DNA of 64,000 bases from Artemia franciscana (lineage: Eukaryota; Arthropoda; Branchiopoda; Anostraca; Artemiidae): assembly GCF_032884065.1 (NCBI RefSeq), contig NC_088867.1, positions 42,153,314 through 42,217,313 of the forward strand, in the 5' to 3' direction. The notes beneath the pieces are model-generated. The model saw only the letters and a list, made by a program, of their open reading frames with translations. It did not search any database and was not told the origin of the DNA. Below are positions 23,701 through 31,452 of the stretch, one piece after another; within the stretch, counting starts at the first letter, position 1, and each line of letters opens with the position of its first letter. Both the position numbers and the translations under genes were made by a program.

Positions 23701-23946
23701 TTGTCCTTGCTTAGGGTTTTGAATTTTAGTATCTTTATAAAATGAATCCCCCCCCCCTGTATTATGGAAAATATCCAATAGTTGTAACTTTATAACTTCG
23801 TAGGTTCTTTATATTTGTCTTTATTTCTTTTAAATCATCATCTAATTTTTTAATTATCTTTCTTTTTTTAGATAACTGATGATGATGGTATATTACCAGG
23901 TTTTGACGGCAAAGTCGTTGCTTGGCTTGAAGAAGATTGCTTGTAA
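2982..23946 (+). CDS. DIXDC1: Dixin (DIXDC1) orthologue, 3' part of gene, seven coding exons
   Basis: Dixin is a cytoplasmic Wnt-pathway protein that binds Dishevelled and Axin through a C-terminal DIX domain and promotes beta-catenin signalling. Exons seen: 2982-3077, 6130-6222, 8975-9090, 13397-13553, 17491-17675 and 23872-23946, plus possible cassettes in 9137-10528. The first three encode charged coiled-coil-like sequence. The next carries HTIDTLEQCISMLLERL, matching the vertebrate Dixin segment before the DIX domain. The last two encode the DIX domain (LYFTDRSLTPF, then GFDGKVVAWLEED) and a stop at 23944-23946. All junctions are GT-AG. Phases agree everywhere except between the exon ending at 9090 (phase 2) and the one starting at 13397 (needs phase 0). 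The N-terminal exons, including any calponin-homology domain, are outside the window. Introns are 3-6 kb and full of transposons. Confidence 0.9.
3078..4927. other. Dixin intron sequence, mostly unassigned
   Basis: The first part of the intron between exons a and b. Apart from the LINE fragment at 3960-4260 and short G and T runs (G-run at 3751-3762), I see no gene or RNA signal. Confidence 0.5.
3960..4260 (-). mobile_element. Jockey/CR1-like LINE ORF2 fragment
   Basis: Minus-strand reading gives LLDENLSFKYQIKLTKMKVS and KLKHVFSSSILRIPFRSLLH, ending in SLIWMSTYP. This is the segment after the reverse-transcriptase catalytic region (L-G-V-x-x-D-E-x-L-x-F ... x-x-S-x-x-x-Y-C-x-x-I-W). It is a short degenerate copy inside a Dixin intron. 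Confidence 0.6.
4928..5145 (-). mobile_element. RTE-like LINE 3' end
   Basis: On the minus strand it encodes KAGRPCLGWEDVINKDLKEM, then GTSWEGVKREALNRLGW and CVGLRRLGAAVSY with a stop. It is followed by a (TAG)n tail at 4893-4920. This is the C-terminus and 3' tail of the RTE-like family that recurs at 11160, 12815, 18795, 26150 and 32500. Confidence 0.8.
5146..6129. other. Dixin intron, nothing recognised
   Basis: AT-rich intron sequence with no coding, RNA or transposon signal that I can identify. Confidence 0.5.
6130..6222 (+). CDS. DIXDC1: Dixin coding exon b (coiled coil)
   Basis: A 93-base exon, phase 0 at both ends, after a long T-tract acceptor and before donor TATCG|GTGAGA. It reads AELLKKLEEKEWQINELKKQ and then TINFDRMPRLS. 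Hydrophobic residues every three to four positions among K and E give a clear coiled coil, as expected for the middle of Dixin. Confidence 0.75.
6712..7165. mobile_element. Foldback (MITE-like) element
   Basis: The ends are imperfect inverted repeats, each beginning GTTA(C/A)CGTGA and containing the near-palindrome GGTGAATGTTGATATTCACC or its relative. The interior carries inverted AGGTTAG-type and CTAACC-type runs around 6910-7025. The whole could fold back on itself. AT-rich bases (ATAT) flank both ends. There is no coding capacity, so it looks like a nonautonomous element. Confidence 0.6.
7166..8510. other. Dixin intron, nothing recognised
   Basis: AT-rich sequence spanning most of the intron between exons b and c. 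Short ORFs here lack homology or codon character. Confidence 0.5.
8512..8745. repeat. Degenerate tandem repeat, period about 43-45 bases, about five units
   Basis: Successive units share AAGCTGAATATTTTAGTTTT followed by a T-rich spacer with ATGTTT. Unit boundaries drift by a few bases. The minus-strand ORF across it simply reflects the repeat. Confidence 0.65.
8975..9090 (+). CDS. DIXDC1: Dixin coding exon c (source of the downstream tandem array)
   Basis: A 116-base exon that enters in phase 0 and leaves in phase 2 (38 codons plus AG), with donor TTTCAG|GTAATT. It reads DNSGSLLATTTPQMHRRNKG, then REELQIARDALTSLRSNF. The last 14 residues match the conserved R-D-A-L-x-S-L-R-x-x-F segment of vertebrate Dixin. 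Its last 44 bases plus the donor and start of the intron are repeated about 14 times directly downstream. Its exit phase does not fit the next exon at 13397 (see findings). Confidence 0.85.
9047..10549 (+). repeat. Tandem array of a Dixin exon/donor boundary, original plus about 14 copies
   Basis: The unit is about 100 bases: the last 44 bases of Dixin exon c (from CAAATAGCCAGAG to TTTCAG), its GTAATTTTGCTC donor, a spacer ending in the acceptor-like TTTGCTTCTTCAG, and a T-run. Copies start near 9147, 9247, 9347, 9449, 9588, 9676, 9776, 9866, 9974, 10077, 10178, 10278, 10381 and 10485. Neighbouring pairs share variants (copies near 9147 and 9347 have GGGAAAC), so growth was partly by two-unit steps. 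Most copies keep a consensus donor. Four keep an open 54-base acceptor-to-donor cassette in the exon's own frame (9137-9190, 9337-9390, 9665-9718, 10269-10322). Confidence 0.92.
10550..11159. other. Dixin intron, nothing recognised
   Basis: AT-rich intron sequence containing a G-run at 10861-10872. No feature beyond that is seen. Confidence 0.5.
11160..11672 (-). mobile_element. RTE-like LINE ORF2 C-terminal fragment
   Basis: Minus-strand reading gives WNNKTISLRIKIRFLEATMM and TVVIYGSETWALRKTDEDL. After frame breaks come RLTDRVSNSKLYE, RERLRWL and SLEDVKGEALNRLG. It is the same family as 26150-29470. The upstream end abuts a T-run at 11671-11700. Several frameshifts and stops make it inactive. 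Confidence 0.78.
11673..12120. other. Dixin intron, T-run then unassigned sequence
   Basis: A run of about 29 T at 11671-11700, then AT-rich sequence with no recognised feature. Confidence 0.5.
12121..12169. mobile_element. Small TC-element fragment
   Basis: About 50 bases containing CTTTAGCGTAAAGAGCGGGG, the most recognisable stem sequence of the TC-element (full copies at 19238 and 42937). A weak partner arm lies just before it (TTTACGCTAA). Confidence 0.65.
12170..12375. repeat. Three-copy tandem repeat, period 71 bases
   Basis: Three consecutive units begin AGTATCATATTTCCTGAATT (the third with one change) and contain TTTAGGATTGGTTTCAACAC. They start immediately after the TC-element fragment. 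Units one and two differ at one base, and unit three at several. Confidence 0.88.
12815..13170 (+). mobile_element. Duplicated RTE-like LINE tail (two units of about 185 bases)
   Basis: Two tandem segments, 12815-12995 and about 13005-13170, each contain the LINE tail text GTGTTGGCCT or its variant. Then come TTAG.AATCTTATTAGAAGGTC and TCTAGACT.TTTC.CAATAAGA. The first part matches the 3' end of the RTE-like family. The duplication took flanking intron sequence with it. Confidence 0.6.
13397..13553 (+). CDS. DIXDC1: Dixin coding exon d
   Basis: A 157-base exon read from its first base: NEDPNQHTIDTLEQCISMLL, then ERLTTSEQ and a serine-rich stretch, leaving in phase 1 with donor CAAG|GTGAGC. 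The D-P-x-x-H-T-I-D-x-L-E-Q segment is conserved in Dixin just before the DIX domain. The exit phase fits the DIX exon at 17491, so this frame is certain. The frame two bases later (C GAA GAT CCA) would fit the phase-2 exit of exon c, but the bases before it are AA, not AG. Confidence 0.88.
13554..15581. other. Dixin intron, nothing recognised
   Basis: AT-rich intron sequence. Short ORFs here have no homology that I recognise. Confidence 0.5.
15582..16630 (+). mobile_element. TC-element, old diverged copy, 3' truncated
   Basis: Starts A|TCAAACAGTT and follows the order of the full copies: reverse-complement-type end hairpin, AGTCAAGAGATCTGA, AAAAGTTCTAGTGC, GGAGGGCAACC, ACTTAAAACGAACAGAAAT and AGCGTAAAGAG. 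Divergence is much greater than between the copies at 19238, 21027 and 42937. It is noncoding, and its far end is lost near the SINE at 16640. Confidence 0.75.
16640..16958 (-). mobile_element. tRNA-derived SINE
   Basis: On the minus strand the head (16958 down to about 16885) resembles a tRNA: a box A-like TGGATTGGTGCG and a perfect box B GGTTCGAATCC. The body follows (TCTAGGGAAGGTAAACAGGA, GGATGGTTGGCCC, CACTTCCTGGCTGAAGGGCC). Partial copies are at 1600-1765 and 17195-17358. An RNA polymerase III promoter is inferred from the boxes. Confidence 0.75.
17195..17358 (-). mobile_element. SINE fragment, 3' body only
   Basis: Matches the body of the SINE at 16640-16958 (GGCCCTTCTGCCAGGAAGTG, GGCCAACCATCCTCTGCTTT, CCTTCCTGTTTACCTTC on the plus strand). 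The tRNA-like head is missing. Confidence 0.7.
17491..17675 (+). CDS. DIXDC1: Dixin coding exon e: first part of the DIX domain
   Basis: A 185-base exon that enters in phase 1 and leaves in phase 0, with acceptor TCACTTCTAG and donor CAGGAG|GTGAGT. It encodes TKALYFTDRSLTPFLI, GRLGEVVLRDFKMAIDRP and FKTPDPDYGFVKQE. These match the DIX domain of vertebrate Dixin almost motif for motif (YFTDRSLTPF, DFK.AIDR, DP..G.VK.E). The DIX fold polymerises head to tail and mediates binding to Dishevelled and Axin. Confidence 0.95.
17676..18460. other. Dixin last intron, first part, nothing recognised
   Basis: Contains a T-run near 17915 and a short imperfect repeat of GAGCTTTCAAAAAA around 18030-18110. 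No gene is seen. Confidence 0.5.
18461..18782 (-). mobile_element. TC-element 5'-end fragment, diverged
   Basis: Minus-strand orientation. It contains the end region of the family: GTGTGATATTCATTAAAATT, TTTGACTTTTTGGGGG, GTTGCTCCTTACT and a hairpin-like GGTTCGTTACGACGGGCTGT at the end. Only about 320 bases remain. Confidence 0.65.
18795..19045 (+). mobile_element. RTE-like LINE 3' tail
   Basis: Plus-strand text around 18940-19000 reads EGVKNAAVNRLGWRKSVCSC in pieces, matching the C-terminus of the RTE-like family (GVKREALNRLGWRRSV). It is degenerate, ending near TTAGTACTTGTATTAGCAGT. Confidence 0.6.
19238..20955 (+). mobile_element. TC-element, full-length copy (noncoding, Helitron-like ends)
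   Basis: About 1.72 kb, starting TCAAACAGTT and ending TTTATTTAA before a host T. A terminal hairpin CAGTTCGTGGTAACGAACTG lies 5 bases from the 5' end. GTAAGGAGCGAC near the 5' end is mirrored by GTCGCTCCTTAC near the 3' end. The 3' part is a long hairpin (about 20686-20945) whose stem holds the arms around CTTTAGCGTAAAGAGCGAGG. A second, smaller stem of related sequence lies near 20190-20340. There is no ORF with coding character. It pairs with the inverted copy at 21027-22700. Confidence 0.85.
21027..22700 (-). mobile_element. TC-element, full-length copy in inverted orientation
   Basis: On the minus strand it starts TCAAACAGTT at 22700 (preceded by A) and ends TTTATTTAA at 21027 (followed by T). 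It carries the same internal landmarks as the copy at 19238. The two lie 3' end to 3' end, 71 bases apart, so 19238-22700 is one inverted repeat with arms of about 1.7 kb inside the last Dixin intron. Confidence 0.85.
22770..23870. repeat. Segment duplicated at 45620-47300
   Basis: This end of the last Dixin intron is collinear with 45620-47300. Shared landmarks include TTGGTAAGGAAA, AATTGAAGGACATGAAAAGAA, AATGCTTGTTGTTATTA, AATCCACAAATGGCCTTGCT (variant) and TTGTCC.CGCTTAGG. The copies differ by many substitutions and indels, so the duplication is old. This copy lacks the 328-base insertion present in the other at 46678. Confidence 0.85.
23872..23946 (+). CDS. DIXDC1: Dixin terminal coding exon: end of the DIX domain
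   Basis: A 75-base exon including the TAA stop, after acceptor TCTTTTTTTAG. It reads ITDDDGILPGFDGKVVAWLE followed by EDCL. The D-D-D-x-x-L-P-G-x-x-G-K-V-x-A-W-x-E-E-D pattern is the end of the Dixin DIX domain. The protein ends at almost the same place as the vertebrate one. Confidence 0.95.
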   Translation: MTDDDGILPGFDGKVVAWLEEDCL

Positions 23947-23985
23947 TTTTTTTTAAATCTTATTTTAGTCGCTTTACCGGAACTG

Positions 23986-23991
23986 AATAAA
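23986..23991 (+). promoter_or_regulatory. Candidate poly(A) signal of Dixin
   Basis: AATAAA lies 40 bases after the Dixin stop codon, followed by a T-rich stretch. This would give a very short 3' UTR. Confidence 0.6.
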
Positions 23992-25438
23992 TATTTTTAT
24001 CCTCGTTTTTTTTTACAAAGTTTAATTACTGTATAATTTCAGTGCTTGTCAGGCAGTTTTGGGTTGATCAGTTTGATTAAAATAAGCGCAATCAGTTTTG
24101 ACATTTTCGTAATATGATCTAGCCAAGAATTAATTTCTAGTGCAGTCATCGGCAGGTGTAAAAGGAATCTAAATGCACGTGATATCCTTTACTAACATTA
24201 GCAGACCAAGCCTAACTGTCAATACTTTGGTTAGTGCTATAGACTTTTACAAGATGATTGCTTTGTCATTGTCTCACGATTGATCACTGAAATTAATTTT
24301 TCCTAAGAAAGTAAAAGACACAATTTTAGTCAGTACATTCTGAAGCGTATGTCTTGGTAGTTACTTTCAGAATAAATAGTAAGCCGAAATTCTATTCCAA
24401 GCTAGAGTCCAGTACCTTTTCTTCAAAGAATCATTAAACTCGCAAATAAGAAATAATTGATAACTTAGAGCGTGTCGGCATGCTTTTCCTGAGCCCTTAC
24501 TAGGTTAAGAAATAGCCTTGGCTGGAACATTTTTGATGCTTTTTTTGTGAGTTCTAAGTCAAGGAAGCGGTTTTCTCAAACCTGTACCATAATTAACTGC
24601 ATCTTTAATTTATAGACCAAAAGTGATTTGGGGTTGAAAGACAAGAAGATTTTCCTTTACCATTTACAGGAATAAAATTTCCACGCAGAGTATTCACATC
24701 TCTTTTTGGTTTTTATCTCTTTCTTCTTTTCTATTCTTTTTTATTTATTTTTTAATAGAAATCTTGAAAAAAAGTATTTTCGAGAAAAAGAATGGTAAAG
24801 TGTTTAGACAGTGTGAAGTTTGAAAGCATTTCTTACTTCATAAAATACTGAATAATTCTAGCTAACACATTTCGCATGCAGACCCGCTATACTTTACCCC
24901 CGCCCCCTAATGTGTAAACATATACCCCAAATTATGCATTTCTCATCTATTCTGTCACTTGTCTTTGTGGCTACGAAACCAGATTTATCAGATCTAGCCA
25001 AGCGTAATTCTTGACTGTATTTCGTTTAATTAACAATTACCCTTATTCCTAAAAGTGTGTTGTGGCTATCACTGTGACGCGCGCAGGGTCCGTTTAAGAT
25101 TTGTTTTTATGTCAACTTCTTATATTTTTATAATGTAAAAGAATAAAAAGTGTATCTCGACCTATCGAAGCGCTGAATGGGAAAATGCACACACACCACC
25201 CGTATTAGATCAATGTCATACATAAAAAAAATCTAACGCATATTTTTATGTAGCTTCCTCAGAATAACATTTTTATTTCCTACATTATACTGAGATTTGA
25301 AAAACATACCTAGGACTATACGAGTGTATAAACCTACACAGCGCTCTGCAGATCTTCTGTATTTCCAAGCACAATAAAGCATTCTTTTTATTGAAACCCG
25401 CAGATCAACAGCTTATAGTACTAACAATTTCTTTCCAG
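23992..25438. other. Intergenic stretch, nothing recognised
   Basis: Between the Dixin 3' end and the exon-like piece at 25439. AT-rich, with no ORF or repeat that I can name. Confidence 0.5.
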
Positions 25439-25526
25439 ATGGAGGAGCGTCACTTTTAGCCAATGGCAACGATAAATATCTTCCTTTAGTAGAACCACTG
25501 ATTTTCTTCTTAGAACCCATGTCAAG
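25439..25526 (+). CDS. Candidate internal exon of an unidentified gene
   Basis: An 88-base open segment between acceptor TTTCTTTCCAG and donor CAAG|GTATTT. Entering in phase 1 it reads GGASLLANGNDKYLPLVEPL, then IFFLEPMS, and leaves in phase 2. It looks like part of a helical-repeat protein, but I do not recognise it. It lies 1.5 kb after Dixin on the same strand and could share a gene with 45300-45341. That exon's phase does not fit directly, so at least one more exon would be needed. Confidence 0.35.
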
Positions 25527-26077
25527 GTATTTCAAACTTCGTGCCAGTCTTTTGAAACGTACCCTACAATAGGGCGGTTAGCCCTTTTTTTTAGTGATAT
25601 TGCCTTGCTAAAGCTTTTTTTTTTAGTGAGGAATTTTTTTTTTCCTGAAATAGTCTCATTAATAGGCAAGGCAGGCATAATATTTTTCAGAATTGTATAA
25701 AAACTATTCGTTTCACTTGCTGATAGATAGTCTATGATCCATCCCAGGGCAGAACTAAGGTAGATAGACATGGAGTAAGGGTTCTGCAAATAGTCTATCA
25801 GTTCTATGTGCCATTTGAAGGCAATTTGAGACCCCAAATAAAAACTAATTATAGATTGTTCATATTATTTGAGCTTTGCATACTGGGAAATCCCACTGCA
25901 ATTATAACGGGGATGACTGAGATTTTTGGGTTGACTCATGAGGAACAATGTCCGTTATGAGACGGACAAAATCTTCAAGCTTTTTTTTAAATATTCATTA
26001 TTTTGTCCAATAGAAAAAAAAATGTTTCACACAAGAAATGCAATCGGCTTTGGTAAAAAAAAAGACGCTACATTCAA
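25527..26077. other. Unassigned AT-rich stretch
   Basis: No recognised feature. T-runs lie near 25585 and 25618. Confidence 0.5.
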
Positions 26078-26133
26078 TGTATGTGTGTGTGTGTGTGTGT
26101 ATGCGTGTTTGCGTATGTGTGTGTTTGCGTGTT
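26078..26133. repeat. (TG)n-type microsatellite, interrupted
   Basis: TATGTGTGTG repeats broken by GCG and TTT, about 55 bases. Confidence 0.9.
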
Positions 26134-26149
26134 ACACATGATGAAATTG

Positions 26150-29100
26150 AGCTGCAGCTAACACTTTCGTGATACAGGGGACAACTTTGGTAGAGACTAT
26201 ATGCCGAAGATCTGGAAGATGCAGCTAGGCGGTAAATAGTAAAACATTGTTCTACCATGTTAAAAAATCGAGAGAGAAGTGTCACGGGGCTAAAATTAGT
26301 GATAAGGAGAGAATTAAAGAGAGACGGACAGAAGACTTGGAAAATGTACAAAACCGTGACAAAGTTACAGGAAATTATTAAAAAAATGAAAAAGTTTATG
26401 ACACTGGAAGTTAAGGTACATTTATTTTCTGAGGAAGAATTGGAAAAAGTACTAAAAGGATTAAAAAATAATAAGGTCCCAGGTGGTGATCGGGCGCTTA
26501 ACGGGTTTTTTAAACATGATAGCAATAAGTTAAAGATAAATTACTGAAGATTGTGAATATGATTTTTGAAATTGGGGAAGTACCTAGCGATTTTTGGAAA
26601 ACCTCAATTAAATCCTCTGCAAAAAAGGTGGTAAAACTGAGTGAGGTAATTATAGAGGCATCAGTTTGGTTTATCAGGTATCAGACAGTGGTGTTTAGAA
26701 AGGAGAGAGGATTCGTTAAACAAGTTTTCACTCTTCAATTAATAATTGAGAACTGCCTGAGTCATCAGACACCTTTAGTCCGTAGCTTTAGTGAAGGTCC
26801 TATCCTTGTATTGTACTAAATAAAACAAAAACAAGTTTTTTAACTGCAAGTAAGGAGTGACATTAAAACTTAAAACGAACAGAAATTAATCTGTATATGA
26901 AAGCGGTTTTCCCCTCCTCTACGCCCTGCTTTTTACGCATAAGTTTGACTTTTTCTCATAACTCTACAAAACAATAAACACTTTAGCGTAAAAAGCGAGG
27001 CGTTGAGGAGGGGACAACCCCTTTCATATACAGAACAATTTCTGTTCGTTTTAAGTTTTAATGTCGCTCCTTACTTGCAATTAAAAAACTTGAACGTTGT
27101 TTAGTTAATGCATGTTTTGATTTTGGCTCACTGCACATGAATAATTAAACGAGATTTGCATATATTTTTTGGCTAAATGGCTTTCTCATAGTTTTGATCG
27201 GACGATTTTGATAAAAAAAAGGGTGGGGGAGGAGGCCTAGTTGCACTCCAATTTTTGGTTACTTGTAAAGGCAACTAGAACTTTTTATTTTTTACAAACG
27301 TTTTTATTAGTAATAAATGTACGTAACATACGTAAAGAAATTCAATATTTGTGAATTTTTATTACGTATATGAGGGAGTTCTCCCCCTCGTCAATACCAC
27401 GCTTTTTATATTAAAGCTTTAATTTGGTCCCAATTCTTTAAGAATGACCCCTGAATCACAAAGGCCGTAGAAGAAATAGTTGAATTTACTAGAAATACTT
27501 TAGCGCAAAGAGTGAGGTATTGTGGAGGAGACGAACCCCCTTATATACGTAATAATTTCTTTTCGTTTTAGGTTCTAATGCTGCTTCTTATTTCCACCCG
27601 AAAAATATTTATTTTCTCATTGTTAGTTTTAGATAATGCTAGAAAATCCTGCTGCTTCTTCATGGAAATTTTCTTCCCTCATGATAAATTCCTACGTGGA
27701 AAGATCCTCCCACGTAACCCACTCCCCCGATCCCCCTTTAACGTGAAAAAGTCCTCTGAAAACGTCTGTACACGTCCCAATAACCATTACTATATGTAAA
27801 CAATGGTCAAAGTTTGTAGCTTGTAGCCCCTCCCCCGGGAACTGTGGGGGATTAAGTTGTTCTGAAAGGCATAATTATTAGGTTTTTCGACTATGCTGAA
27901 CAAAATGGCTATCTCAAAACTTTGATCCAGTGACTGGGAAAAACATAAGCATGGGAGGGGGCCTAGGTTCCCTTCAATTTTTTGGTCACTTAAAGGGGGC
28001 ACTAGAAGTTTTAATTTCCGTTAGAATGAGCCCTCTTGTGAAATTCCAGGACCCATGGGTCGATACGATCACCCTTGGGGAAAAAAAAACAACAAATAAA
28101 CACGCATCAGTGATCTGTCTTCTGGGAAAAAAAAACACAAAATTCCACATTTTTGTAGATAGGAGCTTGAAACTTCTACAGTAGAGTTCTCTAATACGCT
28201 GATTCTCATGGTGTTATTTTCGTTACGATTCTTTGACTTTTAGGGGGTGCCCCTATTTTCTAAAAATAAGGCAAATTTTGTCAGGCTCGTAAATTTTGAT
28301 CGATAAAACTAATCTTAATGAAACTTAAATATTTAGAATCAGCGTAAAAATGCGATTCTTTTTATGTAACTATTGGTATCAAAGTTCCATTTTTTAGAGT
28401 TTTGGTTACTATTGAGCCGGGTCGCTCCTTACTACAGTTCGTTACCACGACCTGTTTGATACCAAATAGGTATATTAAAGTGATTAGTGTCATGTGTGAG
28501 AGTAAGCTGGCTGCAGTTAAGGTAGGAAATGAGGTTAGTTCCTGGCTTTGTATTGAGTCAGGATCAAACAGGGTTATGTTCTATCCCTAAATATAGGGAT
28601 CATTTCAATGGACTTGGTGCTAAGGAACACAACAAAGGCTATGGGGGAAAGCATGGAATCAAACTGGGAATCAAAACTCTCCCGGACTTAGGTTATGGTG
28701 ACGATTTTCGTGTTCAAGACGAAAAAATTAGCAAAATGAATGAATTGTTGAAGGTTTTGAGAGTTCGGGATACAAGATTAGGTTTGAAAATTAATGTTAA
28801 GGAGCCTAAGTCACCAAGACCAGGAATAAATGAAGGTGCAGAGGTGATGCTGGGTAACAAGAAAATCGATAAAGTGCACAGCTTCACTTGCTTAGGTAGT
28901 ATTATTAGTAAAGACGGTGAATGTGGTGAAAATGCGAAAGGTAGAATAGCCAAGTCTCAGGATGTTTTCTCATTGATGAAAAAATTTTGAATGAAGAGGA
29001 AGATAAGTGTGCAAAACACTAGAAGCTACAGTGGTGACAGTGATCAAGTATGGTTCTGAAACACGGGTGCTCTGAAAGACGGAGGAGTATAGATGTTCTC

Positions 29101-29470
29101 CAGAGAATTTGTCTAAAGATTGGAATGGGTACTCGTCTGACTGGCCGTATTTCAAACTACAAGCTGTACAACAAATGTGGTTCTATCCTGTTTTCTAAGG
29201 CTATAATGAGAGAAAGGTTGAGATGGCTAGGGCACGCTCAACGGATGAAAGATGATAGATTACCAAAGAACGTCCCTTTAGCGCAACCATCTAGGGCCAA
29301 AGGAAAAGCAGGTCGTCCCCGAATAGGAGGGGAGGAGGTCGTAAGGAAAATTGAAACTTCTTGAGAGAGTGATAAGAAGTAGACGTTGAATAGGTTTGGA
29401 TGGAGTAAGAGAGCTCGTAGCTGTGTTGGTCTCAGGTGGCTCGGTACTGTATTGAGCTGTCAGTAGCAGT
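26150..29470 (+). mobile_element. RTE-like LINE ORF2, degenerate, split by a TC-element
   Basis: Left part 26150-26815: AEDLEDAARR, LFSEEELEKVLKGLKNNKVP and GFVKQVFTLQLIIENCLSHQ, ending after VALVKVLSLYC. Right part 28460-29470: IPNRYIKVISVMCESKLAAV, GNEVSSWLCIESGS, FTCLGSIISKDGE, RISNYKLYNKCGSI, RERLRWLGHAQRMKDDRLPK and SRAKGKAGRPR. Reverse transcriptase is followed by the C-terminal domain of RTE-type LINEs. The protein reading resumes across the inserted element without loss of a codon. Several frameshifts and stops mark it as dead. Confidence 0.88.
26816..28459 (-). mobile_element. TC-element inserted in an RTE-like LINE (defines exact ends)
   Basis: On the minus strand it begins TCAAACAGGTC at 28459 and ends GTTTTATTTAG at 26816. 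The LINE text on either side (TTGTA and TACCAAAT) joins to give an unbroken L-Y-C-I-P-N-R-Y reading with no duplicated target bases. Insertion was therefore between A and T with no target-site duplication, 5'-TC and 3'-TTAG, which is close to the Helitron pattern (A|TC...CTRR|T). It is 1644 bases, noncoding, with the usual long internal hairpin at 26835-27090. Confidence 0.85.
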
Positions 29471-29848
29471 TGTACTAGTGAAGGAAGCCCCGCTTAACAC
29501 AATTACTCGCCTAAGATCTACTTCTTCACATAGGCTATCGTCTTTAGACTGTAACTGTCTGGGCATAAGAGGCCAAAAGAAAGCCACAGCTGTGATATTC
29601 CTGCTCTATCTCTGAAATTATCTTCTACTAATTTGGCACCCTCAGCTCCTACCACCTTTCCCCAACCTAACCCAGTTTAAGGAATGATCACTGTAGATTG
29701 AAAAAAAAATCAGTTGAATTGTCTGATTACTGGTGTTTTATTTTTCAACCTAGAATATTACCAGTTGCACAATAAAAATCTTTGAAAAGTAATAGCACTT
29801 ATTGGCGCACATTTTTTCTTTATGTCGATAAATGTATTGCGATTGTTA
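29471..29848. other. Unassigned stretch between the RTE-like LINE and a TC-element
   Basis: About 380 bases without a recognised feature. It includes a run of nine A at 29701. Confidence 0.5.
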
Positions 29849-31452
29849 TCAACGCCCCGCTCTTTACGCTAAAGTTTAACTCTTTCTCTCAATTCTTCTT
29901 TTTAAAACAGTAAAAAACTTTAGCGTAAAGAGCGGGGCGTAGATGAGGAAGCAGCCTCTTTCATATACGAAGTTTTTTCTGCTCGTTTTAAGTTTTAATG
30001 TCGCTCCTTACTTTCAGTTAAAAAAAACTTGTTTTTTTTTATTTAATTTCTGAATGTTTTTGAATCAATGCATGTTTTGATTTTGGCTCTCCGCAGAGAA
30101 ATAATTAAAACGAAATTTGCATTTTTTTTTTTTTTTGGCTTGATGGCTTTCTCATAATTTTGATCGAATGATTTTGAGAAAAAAAGAGCGGGGGAGGAAG
30201 CCTAGTTGCCCTCCGATTTTTCGGTTAATTAAAAAGGCAACTAGAACTTTTAATTTTTTACGAATCTTTTTGTTAGTAAAAGATTTACATAACTTATAAA
30301 TTAGCTTACGCAAAGAACTTTTGTATTCTCATGTTTTTATTACAATGAGGGGGTTCGCCCCCTCGTCAGTACCTCGCTCTTTACACTAAAGCTTAAATTT
30401 TGTCCCAATTCATTAAGAATGACCCCTGAATCACAAAAGCCGTAGAATAAATAGTTGAAATTACTAAAAATACTTTAGCGTAAAGAGCGAGGTATTAGGA
30501 GGAGGTGAGCCCCTCATATGGGTAATAATTTCTGTTTGTTTTAAGTTTTAATGCTGTTCCCTTCCAGCTGAAAAAACTTTTTCATATTTATTTTTTCATT
30601 GTTTTTTTTTAAATAATGCTAGTAAATTCTGCGCTCCCTTCATGGAAATTTTCTTCCCCCATGAAAAATTCTCGATGGTAAGTTCCCCCAGCATATCCCC
30701 CTCTTCTCAACCCCTCCCCCAACCAAAAAAAACTCCTGAAAACGCCTGTACACTTCCCAATAACCATTACTATATGTAAACACTGGTCAAAGTTTGTAAC
30801 TTGTTGCCCCTCCCACGGGAACTGTGAGGGAGTAAGTCGTTTCCAAAGACATAGTTATAAGGTTTTTTGACTGCGCTGAATAAAATGGCTATCTCAGAAT
30901 TTTGATCCGTTGACTTTGGGAAAATAATTAGCGTGGAGGGGGCCTAGGTGCCCTCCAATTTTTTTGGTCACTTAAAAAGGGAACTAGAACTTTTCATTTC
31001 CGTTAGAATGAGACCTCTTGCAACATTCTAGGACAACTGGGTCGATACGATCACCCCTGAAAAAAAAAAAAAAAAAAAAAACAAACAAATAAACACGCAT
31101 CCGTGATCTGCCTTCTGGCAAAAAATACAAAATTCCACATTTTTGTAGATAGGAGCCTGAAACTTCTACAGTGGAGTTCTCTGATACGCTGAATCTGATG
31201 GTGTGATTTTCGTTAAGATTCTATGACTTTTAGGGGGTGTTTCCCCCTATTTTCTAAAAAAACGCAAATTTTCTCAGGCTCGTAACTTTTGATTGGTAAG
31301 ACTAAACTTGATGAAACTTATAAATTTAAAATCAGCATTAAAATGCGATTCTTTTGATGTAGCTATTGGTATCAAAATTCTATTTTTTAGAGTTTTAGTT
31401 ACTACTGAGCCGGGTCGCTCCTTACTACAGTTCGTTACCACGAACTGTTTGA
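29849..31452 (-). mobile_element. TC-element, nearly full length, 3' truncated
   Basis: Minus-strand orientation. Its 5' end (TCAAACAGTTCGTGG) is at 31452, preceded by A. The other end starts abruptly inside the long hairpin (AACGCCCCGCTCTTTACG), so the outer arm and TTTATTTAA end are missing. The remaining landmarks match the full copies closely. Confidence 0.82.

Noticed and set aside
25998-26525. 175-codon minus-strand ORF
   Set aside because: It is the complement of a (TG)n tract and of the RTE-like LINE coding sequence on the plus strand.
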